Assembly (NCBI GenBank): GCA_964585635.1
Contig: CAZPEV010000045.1
Coordinates: forward strand, 1 to 20,827
Length of the DNA: 20,827 nt
DNA from: CAZPEV01 sp964585635
GTDB lineage: Bacteria; Zixibacteria; MSB-5A5; GN15; JAAZOE01
Direction of reading: 5' to 3'
The notes beneath the pieces were generated by a model, which was not told the DNA's origin, ran no database searches, and saw only the letters and a list, made by a program, of their open reading frames with translations. A program made the position numbers and the translations under genes. Every line of letters begins with the position of its first letter. The stretch's first letter is position 1. Below are positions 9,582-15,501 of this stretch, one piece after another.

Positions 9582-10463
9582 ATGAGAACCCCTAGTGCAA
9601 AAATCGCCTCCCTTGTGGTTCTCATTCATGCTTTTGGCGTTGCCGGCCTGCCCAACTCGGCCCAGGCCCAGGACTATGCCCTGCCAAGGTACTTGCAGGA
9701 CAGGGGCGCCGGGATTCCAACCTCGATGTTTGGGACCTATGTCTGCCGGGGCCAGTTTCTGCTCTGCCCATTTTATGAATACTCTCGCGATCACAATTGG
9801 GAGTACCAGCCCGCCAAGTTGGGCTTCGGACTCGACGAAGATTTCCGAGGCAGTTACCGAAGCTCCAAAGAGCAGGTGTTCATCGCCTATGGTGTGACCG
9901 ACCGGCTGGCGCTCGAATTCGAGGCCGCTTTCATCACGGCCACATTTAGGAAATCGCCCGACGACCCCTCCGCCACTTCGGCCAAGATCGATGAATCCGG
10001 CTTCGGCGACATAGAGGGACAACTGCGCTTCCGATGGATGACAGAAAGTGACCATCGTCCGGAAGTCTTCAGTTACCTGGAGATCACCGCTCCGTCGCAG
10101 AAGGACAAAATACTGATCGGCGACTCGGAGTGGGATTTCAAACCCGGTATCGGCCTTGTCAGAGGGTACTCCTGGGGCACCATGACATTTCGAACCTGCT
10201 TGGAATGGAACCGGGAGGCTTCAAGTCTGGATGTCGGTGAGACGGCCATCGAGTACCTTAAGCGTCTTTCGCCCGCCTGGAGGGTGTACCTCGGGATCGA
10301 AGGGGGCGAGACCGGAGCGCCGGACGAGTGGGACCTGAACACCGGCGTGTGCTGGCTCATGACAGACTTCGCCTCTCTCAAATTCGACAACGCTTTGGGG
10401 ATATCGTCGAAGGCGACCGATTGGGCTCCTCAAATCGGAATCTTGTTTTCACTCCCGAATTGA
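9582..10463 (+). CDS. Predicted outer-membrane beta-barrel protein (transporter/MetA-like type)
   Basis: The 293-residue protein has a signal peptide ending near PNSAQAQ (about residue 29) and then strands alternating with turns, as in a 12-16 strand barrel. Recognisable phrases are FGDIEGQLRFRWM, SYLEITAPSQKDKILIGDSEWDFKPGIGLVRGYSWGT and the ending WAPQIGILFSLPN. They resemble the transporter/MetA-like barrels and the architecture of the protein at 746-1540, so the two may be distant paralogues. Cysteines at about residues 55 and 63 (TYVCRGQFLLCPF) could form a disulfide. A strong AAGGAGG ribosome binding site is at 9566-9572. A weak sigma70-like promoter (TTGAAT 9459-9464, 17-nt spacer, CATAAA 9482-9487) can be drawn upstream. 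Function unknown. Confidence 0.75.
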   Translation: MRTPSAKIASLVVLIHAFGVAGLPNSAQAQDYALPRYLQDRGAGIPTSMFGTYVCRGQFLLCPFYEYSRDHNWEYQPAKLGFGLDEDFRGSYRSSKEQVFIAYGVTDRLALEFEAAFITATFRKSPDDPSATSAKIDESGFGDIEGQLRFRWMTESDHRPEVFSYLEITAPSQKDKILIGDSEWDFKPGIGLVRGYSWGTMTFRTCLEWNREASSLDVGETAIEYLKRLSPAWRVYLGIEGGETGAPDEWDLNTGVCWLMTDFASLKFDNALGISSKATDWAPQIGILFSLPN

Positions 10464-10897
10464 CGCTGCCACGAATGGAGGAGCTGAATGATTGGAATGC
10501 GGAGAGAGAGGTCGGAGATTCAAAACAAGCCCCCAACTCGCTGTAAATAAAATGGATATTAATAGCGGGTTCTTCGAGACACTTTCCGCAATTGGGTAAT
10601 TGAAAACGCGGCGTAAAAAGCTCCCCCGGCTGGACGATCTTCGAACCTTCCAACCGGTCGTCGATTATCTAAAAGCGGTCGGATAATATATTGAATAACA
10701 AGCGGTTATAGGCCTACGCAGGGGAAGGATACCTGACAAATTTTCTCTTATGCACGGCACGAATTTCTCTTTGGATTACGTTCGACGCATCCGCACGGGC
10801 AATCTGTATCATCGTGTCCAATTCCAAGTAGAAGCATTCGAGTCTACCGGGACGCAGCCAACTCCAGTTCTCTTCGATCCGGGAGCAGCGTCGTATC
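10464..10897. other. Intergenic region between convergent genes, no convincing feature
   Basis: These 434 nt separate the plus-strand barrel gene from the 3' end of the minus-strand metallophosphoesterase gene. I see no good coding signal: open frames here are antisense or overhangs of neighbours and lack ribosome binding sites. The part from about 10540 to 10740 is AT-richer. A weak imperfect hairpin (CCGCAATT ... AATT, GCGG, near 10588) is the only secondary structure noticed, and no run of T follows it. Confidence 0.4.
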
Positions 10898-11857
10898 TTA
10901 AACCGCCTGACGATATTGAAGCACCGCTCCCACGTCCGCCGACCGGGCATAATGACAGACAGCCACTTCATCATTGGTTACGACGGCGAAATCGGAGCGG
11001 CCATACGACCAGGCCCCGGCGTCCAAGTACAAACCGCGGCCGTCGGCAAAATTGGCATCGATGTATGGCTTATGTGTGTGCCCTACGAGGAGAAGGCGGA
11101 CTGGATGCCCTTCATTCTGCTGATCCCGAAGCACATGAGTATAGTGGAGTAGAGAACGTTGTCGATAATCGTCCTGCCGGGTGAATCCATCCAATTCCAT
11201 CTCGCCCGATCCGACTCCCCATGCCCTGCTGCGAAGCAAGGGGATGTCATCGCTGATTGCGGGGGCCCCACGGAAGTTGGATTCGACGCGTCGTAATGTT
11301 TTCAGGGCCGCCATGGCGGTACGCCAAATGGGACGGCGGGGATTGGAAAAATGATACCAGCGGTCGGCCGCAAATCCGTGTTCAAGGTGAACCCCGCCGT
11401 CCCTAACCGCCAGCCGGACATCGTTTTCGGTGATATATCGATAATCGTGATTGCCACAGATCCGCTCCACCCGCAAAAGACGAAACAAGCGGTGGATTTC
11501 CTGATACAACGGATGAGAGGTCCAAATATCTCTGGGTATCATTTGGCGCCCGTTGTGCGGATGCGAAAACCAAAGTTCATATAGATCACCCAACTGGAGA
11601 ATACGAAGACGCCGATCCGGATATGACCGTCTGATGCGTTCCAGATGCTGAAGAAAGCTCAGCATCGCTTCGGCCCCGCATCTGAATCCGTCGAGTGGCG
11701 AACTGTAATGATACATATGCATATCCGGAATGGCGACGAGCACATCGCAGGCGTCCAGCAACGGCCGCCAACTCTTGGGAATAGGCGTCGGGTCACAATC
11801 GTTGGAAATTATGCTTATGCGCTCGCTATCTCTGATGATATCGTTAATCGTGCACAC
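10898..11857 (-). CDS. Calcineurin-like metallophosphoesterase (LpxH-like fold)
   Basis: This is a two-metal phosphoesterase of 319 residues, likely cytoplasmic since no signal peptide is visible. The conserved metal ligands occur in order: D45-x-H47 (IPDMHM), G90-D91 (QLGDLYELW), G135-N136-H137-D138, H160 (LEHGF) and G259-H260-T261-H262. The GDLYELW form recalls the GDLFE/DLW motif of UDP-2,3-diacylglucosamine hydrolases and their relatives. The protein is larger than LpxH (about 240 residues), with an N-terminal extension of about 38 residues and an insertion at about 165-240, so the substrate is open. The start is a GTG at 11857; no other common start codon lies upstream in frame before the stop at about 11930. 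GAGGT and AGGGAG lie just upstream. It is divergent from the response regulator gene. Confidence 0.88.
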   Translation of the reverse strand: MCTINDIIRDSERISIISNDCDPTPIPKSWRPLLDACDVLVAIPDMHMYHYSSPLDGFRCGAEAMLSFLQHLERIRRSYPDRRLRILQLGDLYELWFSHPHNGRQMIPRDIWTSHPLYQEIHRLFRLLRVERICGNHDYRYITENDVRLAVRDGGVHLEHGFAADRWYHFSNPRRPIWRTAMAALKTLRRVESNFRGAPAISDDIPLLRSRAWGVGSGEMELDGFTRQDDYRQRSLLHYTHVLRDQQNEGHPVRLLLVGHTHKPYIDANFADGRGLYLDAGAWSYGRSDFAVVTNDEVAVCHYARSADVGAVLQYRQAV

Positions 11858-12013
11858 ATGACCTCGGCTGCTCCCTGAACGGATGACCGGAAACTCATCG
11901 GCCGGGCATCGATTCCTATTTTCCCGTCCCTAAAATCGTTGCCCTATGTATGGATAATATGAGGAAATTATTAATAATGGGTAAGAGCCGTCCTCCAGGA
12001 GATATCCCGATTT

Positions 12014-12178
12014 CGCCCCTGCCTGCGCCGTTATTGATAAAGGCGACCGGGGCACGGGCAGGGCGGCGCTCCTGTGGAGCCTTACGATGGTTTGCGGCGG
12101 CCAGAAAGATTCAGAGAACGGGTCCGGCCGGGTGTGGCCTCTTAAGACTGGATCGCCCCATGCGGGCGAGCGCCAGTC
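12014..12178. ncRNA. Candidate structured RNA or leader (unclassified)
   Basis: Several inverted repeats lie in a row. CGCCCCTGCC (12014-12023) pairs with GGCAGGGCG (12057-12065) with one bulged C, enclosing further pairing TGC/GCA and GCC/GGC. GCTCC-TGT-GGAGC occupies 12068-12080. GGCC-GGGTGT-GGCC occupies 12126-12139. GACTGG (12146-12151) pairs with CCAGTC (12173-12178), enclosing TCGCCC-CATGC-GGGCGA (12153-12169), for 12 bp in all. The strand is undetermined: it could be a leader for the regulator, for the phosphoesterase, or a free small RNA. No T run follows the last hairpin on either strand, so it is not a standard terminator. It matches no RNA family I can recognise. Confidence 0.35.
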
Positions 12179-12180
12179 GA

Positions 12181-12217
12181 TTAATTATAAACTAACATAA
12201 AACTAATAGTCCCCTAA
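12181..12217. promoter_or_regulatory. Four half-sites with 11-nt spacing upstream of the response regulator
   Basis: TTAA at 12181 and CTAA at 12192, 12203 and 12214 recur at exactly 11 nt. The middle two extend to the identical 7-mer AAACTAA (12189-12195 and 12200-12206). OmpR/PhoB-family winged-helix regulators bind head-to-tail to direct repeats of about 10-11 nt, so this is a plausible binding site, and the nearest gene (ATG at 12270) encodes such a regulator. Autoregulation is inferred. Confidence 0.5.
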
Positions 12218-12269
12218 CGATCTGAGGATATCTTCCCTGTGAATTCTGTGGCTATTGGGAGCGAGTCGT

Positions 12270-12974
12270 ATGCCGAGGGAACGCCTGCTGGTCATCGAGG
12301 GAGACGTTAATATACGGGAACTGATACGATTGAATTTAGTCAATCACGGATATAGCGTTACTTGTTTCGAAACAGGCTCGTCGGCGATAAAGGCCATCCA
12401 AGCGGAATCTTATGACTTGGTGCTTTCCGACTTAGAGCTTCCCGACATGCATGGATTTGATATCTGCAATGTCCTCAGGCGCGACCCCAGAACGGCAGCG
12501 CTGCCGGTAATAATCGTGACTGCCAAACGGGAGGACACCGATATCGTGGTCGGTCTGGAGCTGGGGGCCGATGATTATATAGTCAAGCCGTTTAGTCCTC
12601 GCGTGCTTCTGGCTAGGGTTCAAGCGGTCTTGCGCAGAAAGCATCGTGTCCAGGTCAATGGTGACGAGAATCCCATAAAGCTCAATGATTTGGTCATCTA
12701 TACGGGACGGCGGGAAGTACGTATCAAGGACAAAACGATCTCATTGACCTTTATGGAGTTTCAGATACTTCACCTTCTCACTTCCAAGCCGGGGTGGGTA
12801 TTCACGCGTCAACAAATAGTTAATGCCATCCGGAGCGACGATCACAGGATCGCCAGTCGTTCGATTGACGTCCACATTGTCTCCCTACGAAAGAAACTCG
12901 GACCATACGGAAAATATATCGAAACAGTACGTGCGGTCGGATACCGTTTTGCCGATGCGGGGGAGAGTTCATAG
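12270..12974 (+). CDS. OmpR/PhoB-family DNA-binding response regulator, no adjacent kinase
   Basis: A 234-residue two-component regulator. The receiver domain (about 4-120) has phosphoacceptor D54 (LVLSDLELPDMHGFD), T84 (VIIVTAK) and K106 (DDYIVKPF). The C-terminal winged helix (about 135-230) shows ISLTFMEFQILHLLTSKPGWVFTR, the recognition-helix region RSIDVHIVSLRKKLG and the final IETVRAVGYRF. The first acidic pocket reads V-I-E10-G11-D12, so the position that is usually the second acid of the pair is Gly. I chose the ATG at 12270 because GGGAG (12257-12261) is 8 nt upstream; a TTG at 12255 would add only five residues. No histidine kinase gene lies beside it. The target genes are unknown; the divergent phosphoesterase and the downstream TonB receptor pair are candidates. 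Confidence 0.93.
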   Translation: MPRERLLVIEGDVNIRELIRLNLVNHGYSVTCFETGSSAIKAIQAESYDLVLSDLELPDMHGFDICNVLRRDPRTAALPVIIVTAKREDTDIVVGLELGADDYIVKPFSPRVLLARVQAVLRRKHRVQVNGDENPIKLNDLVIYTGRREVRIKDKTISLTFMEFQILHLLTSKPGWVFTRQQIVNAIRSDDHRIASRSIDVHIVSLRKKLGPYGKYIETVRAVGYRFADAGESS

Positions 12975-13367
12975 AATGGAGCGAGAGCTGCCAGAGGTCT
13001 TCGATCGATAAGCCTGCCGGAATGAAACATTAGCCGGTCATGTCCGGACAGATTATTCCACTCTCTTGATTATCATCCAATGCAACCTCTCGAGCAATCG
13101 GTCTGCAGGGGCGACGGATGGGAAGAGACTCCCTGGAGCATGGCGCCCCATCATCGCACGACAAGGATTGTCTATCCCTTAGGTTCGTCCTTCCCCGACG
13201 CGGCACGATGATGACCCGGCGGGCCTGTACGGGCGCCATTTCTCGCTTTGTATGAGGCAGTTATTTCAGCGGCTGCAGATGACGGGACCGAATGAGAATG
13301 GGAACCGCCCGTTGAAACGGTTCCCATTGTTTGATGAACGATAGGACAAGAGAAAGGGAAATCTATT
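12975..13367. other. Intergenic region between convergent genes
   Basis: These 393 nt lie between the regulator (plus strand) and the 3' end of the beta-helix gene (minus strand). Short open frames on the minus strand are Arg/Pro-rich, lack ribosome binding sites and look like chance. A perfect 10-nt palindrome TGTCCGGACA is at 13041-13050 and a strong hairpin at 13297-13328 is listed separately. Nothing else was recognised. Confidence 0.4.
13297..13328. terminator. Perfect hairpin, probable bidirectional terminator
   Basis: AATGGGAACCG (13297-13307) and CGGTTCCCATT (13318-13328) are perfect 11-bp arms around a 10-nt loop. The hairpin is about 40 nt past the stop of the minus-strand beta-helix gene and lies in the gap between convergent genes, where a terminator is expected. 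The flanks are only mildly T-rich (GTTTG on plus; CTCATTC on minus), so intrinsic termination without a strong U-tract is the main doubt. Confidence 0.6.
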
Positions 13368-15194
13368 CTAGAGAGTAGGACCACACGCCGGGGCGGGACC
13401 ACTTTTGAAGACATAGTTGATGATATACACGGCATCGCCGATGTTCACGGCCCGATCGCTGTTGGCGTCCGCCTGCGGACGGCACGCCGGCGCCGGACCG
13501 TTCTTGAACACGTAGTTGACGACATAAACGGCGTCTCCTACGTTCACGGCATTATCGCTGTTGACATCACCAGCCTTAACGCAGCAGGAACCCTCACCTA
13601 GGATATTGGCTACGGACGAGAATGTCCAGCCCCAAACCCAGGAGTTCTTGATATCGACACCGGGGGCAAAGCCGCCGGTATAGGTCACCGGTACATACGT
13701 ACCATTCGGCTGGGCATAAGGCGGAACCACCGCGGCGCCGATGAGCGGGCTGCCGGGTTGCGGAACCGGATTCATGATTCCATGCCGAACCGGCGGATTG
13801 ACCACTTCGTAACTCATCAGCATCGGGTTGATACCGAAGTGATTCTTCCCCGTAATGGAGTAGTTGGGGGCGATGCTGTCGCCGAAAAGGTCCTGAATGA
13901 CACGCTGCCAGGCCAGGCCGGTCTTTCCACCGGAGGACTGGAAGTTCTGCATGTCCGGCAGCGGCGGGCCGCTCGGCAGGTTGTAGCACTTGTACCAGAA
14001 GTTGTTGACCAGGTCCAACAGCGGGTGACCGGCCCCGATAGAGGCAAGGCCGGACGGCAGATTGCGGGTCGAGCTCGGCTGCACATCGATGTTGCCAACC
14101 CCGCCCGGGCAATCGATATCCAAGGCCTGCTTCGGCTGCTCCATGAAGAGGTTATTGTACCAGTATCCGCGATAGTTCTCGCGCAATAGTGTACGGTTGC
14201 CTTCATCGTCATTCCACTGCGGACCCTGTCCGATCATGGTCAGGTTGGTATGAAGTCTATAATACTGCTGGCCGTTGTTATAGTTGCAGCCCCAGCCTGT
14301 TGGAACGGTCTGCGAGGCCATGGTGGTTGTGTCGGTCCACGCCGCTTCCTGACGGCCGTCGTTTTCGGTTTCCCGATCGCCCCAGGCGGGGTGTTTGATC
14401 ATCAGCCCAAACTGATTTATCCCGTTCCAGCATTCGTCGGTGTCCCAGCCATCGTCATCGCCGTATACAATGCAGGTGTACTTGGTGTTGACGCTGCCGC
14501 CCCAGTACTCGATGTCGTCATCGTTCGACATGAAGACTTCGATATGGTCGATAGTCGTCCCATCGCCTATCCCGGCCAAGCTCAAGCCGTTGATCTCGAC
14601 GTTGGCTTCCAGAATCGATCCGGGATGGCGGATGGAGACATACTGAAGGGTGCCGGAGTTGTCATGGCAATCGGGATCAAGACCGCCGCCATAGCGGCTA
14701 TACGATTCGATGCCCGGAAAAGCCGGAACTCCCTCGATGGCGGACTCGCCGCCGGAGGCGCAGATGAATCCCCGGCCTTCCAGGACTAAGCCGCCCCAAA
14801 GGCCGCGACTGCTGGGGATGTCGGCAAGATCGCCGGTATCGGCGACCATATCAAGCATCGTCGTAAAGATAATTGGCAGTTGGCGGGTGCCGAGGGCAAA
14901 AATCTGAGCTCCGCGGGAAACGATCAAGGCTGACGCTTGAGTCCCTTGGCCCGGGTCGCCCTTGACGATCGTCCCGGGCTGAATGTTTAGCACAGCCCCG
15001 GGGGCAAGGAATATGAATCCCTTGATATTGTATACATTGCCGGCATTCCAGGTGTAAATGCCCGCCGGCAGGACGGTATGTGTGCCCGCCCCAGATCCGA
15101 CCGGAATGACCGGCCAGCTCGTTTCATCGTACTGGGCGAAACATAACCCCGGCAGGGTCAAGATCGCCAGCAAGACTAGAATTTTCTTGTACAT
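13368..15194 (-). CDS. Secreted right-handed beta-helix-type protein with C-terminal dockerin-like repeats
   Basis: The 608-residue protein has a signal peptide (MYKKILVLLAILTLPGLCFA, cleavage before Q21). Residues of about 55-115 (GFIFLAPGAVLNIQPGTIVKG, ASALIVSRGAQIFALGT, LPIIFTT) form beta-helix-like rungs. The following LWGGLVLEGRGFI, NSGTLQYVSIRHPGS and TTIDHIEVFMSNDDDIEYWG resemble a family known mainly from Bacteroidetes secreted proteins, often with type IX sorting tails. Here the tail (residues 542-608) is instead two dockerin-like 33-34 residue units with Ca-binding loops D-x-N-x-D-x3-N-x2-D. AG-GAGGAG lies 10 nt before the ATG (15205-15210). It follows the TonB receptor gene by 307 nt on the same strand, suggesting a functional pair: a surface or secreted partner of the receptor. 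The substrate is unknown. Confidence 0.85.
   Translation of the reverse strand: MYKKILVLLAILTLPGLCFAQYDETSWPVIPVGSGAGTHTVLPAGIYTWNAGNVYNIKGFIFLAPGAVLNIQPGTIVKGDPGQGTQASALIVSRGAQIFALGTRQLPIIFTTMLDMVADTGDLADIPSSRGLWGGLVLEGRGFICASGGESAIEGVPAFPGIESYSRYGGGLDPDCHDNSGTLQYVSIRHPGSILEANVEINGLSLAGIGDGTTIDHIEVFMSNDDDIEYWGGSVNTKYTCIVYGDDDGWDTDECWNGINQFGLMIKHPAWGDRETENDGRQEAAWTDTTTMASQTVPTGWGCNYNNGQQYYRLHTNLTMIGQGPQWNDDEGNRTLLRENYRGYWYNNLFMEQPKQALDIDCPGGVGNIDVQPSSTRNLPSGLASIGAGHPLLDLVNNFWYKCYNLPSGPPLPDMQNFQSSGGKTGLAWQRVIQDLFGDSIAPNYSITGKNHFGINPMLMSYEVVNPPVRHGIMNPVPQPGSPLIGAAVVPPYAQPNGTYVPVTYTGGFAPGVDIKNSWVWGWTFSSVANILGEGSCCVKAGDVNSDNAVNVGDAVYVVNYVFKNGPAPACRPQADANSDRAVNIGDAVYIINYVFKSGPAPACGPTL
13371..13571 (-). 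repeat. Tandem dockerin-like repeat (2 x about 33 residues)
   Basis: Unit 1 (GDVNSDNAVNVGDAVYVVNY, then VFKNGPAPAC) and unit 2 (ADANSDRAVNIGDAVYIINY, then VFKSGPAPAC) differ at few positions. Each has an EF-hand-like loop with acids or Asn at loop positions 1, 3, 5, 9 and 12. It forms the C-terminus of the beta-helix protein. Tails of this kind are typical of secreted proteins of several candidate phyla and need not mean a cellulosome. Confidence 0.85.
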
Positions 15195-15501
15195 GAGCCT
15201 TATTCTCCTCGCATAGAGTCAAGATTTAAAACGGTCTGCTTCGCTGAAAGATCTTCAATCATGTGACCAAGGTGGATTTTCCTAAATTCGTCACCTCCTT
15301 TGCGTGGGTCCAGGTTTTGAATGCACTGCGTTGAGACAGAATTGAGGTTTGTCGCCTGAACGTCGAAAATTCGGCTCAACCGACGCAGGCGAGAATAACA
15401 CACGCCTAACTTTCCCGTCTTCCGACAGGGAAATTTTATGTCTCCAGTTGACCGGAGACGCAACCTGGGCCCAAAGGAATCGGTTTTCATACTTCTTACC
15501 G
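15195..15501 (-). other. Structured intergenic region between receptor and beta-helix genes
   Basis: This 307-nt gap lies within a likely minus-strand transcript. Stem-loops, by plus-strand position: 15440-15459 (GTCTCC ... GGAGAC, 8 pairs with one G-U, 4-nt loop); 15411-15433 (TTTCCC-GTC ... GAC-A-GGGAAA; on the minus strand the loop is GGAA, a GNRA tetraloop); and 15353-15391 (CGCCTG-AA-CGTCG ... CGACG-CAGGCG, 11 pairs with an AA bulge). Nearer the beta-helix gene, the minus strand at 15291-15300 reads AAGGAGGTGA, a near-complete match to the 16S anti-Shine-Dalgarno, but no ATG, GTG or TTG follows at a normal distance. A 96-codon open frame spans the gap without family features. It may be a cis-regulatory RNA, an mRNA-processing site, or a ribosome standby/blocking site. 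Confidence 0.5.

Larger units (their letters stand above)
11858..12269. other. Intergenic region between divergent genes, rich in stem-loops
   Basis: These 412 nt carry no credible gene. An 81-codon open frame at 11950-12195 has biased composition (many Arg/Ala/Pro) and no recognisable domain, so I do not call it. The part from about 12000 to 12180 is GC-rich and self-complementary; the part from 12181 to 12240 is AT-rich and contains evenly spaced repeats. Both are listed separately. Confidence 0.5.

Noticed and set aside
10750..11184. 144-codon plus-strand open frame
   Set aside because: Overlaps the 3' part of the metallophosphoesterase, whose GHTH motif region is clearly coding; the plus-strand product is Pro/Arg-rich without motifs.
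11950..12195. 81-codon plus-strand open frame
   Set aside because: Low-complexity Ala/Arg/Pro composition, no ribosome binding site, and it spans the stem-loop region and the first repeats.
13371..13571. Cellulosome reading of the dockerin repeats
   Set aside because: No cohesin, scaffoldin or glycoside hydrolase is present; such tails are widespread in secreted proteins of candidate phyla.
15200..15490. 96-codon minus-strand open frame between receptor and beta-helix genes
   Set aside because: No plausible ribosome binding site at its first ATG, no family resemblance, and it overlaps three stem-loops that explain the sequence better.
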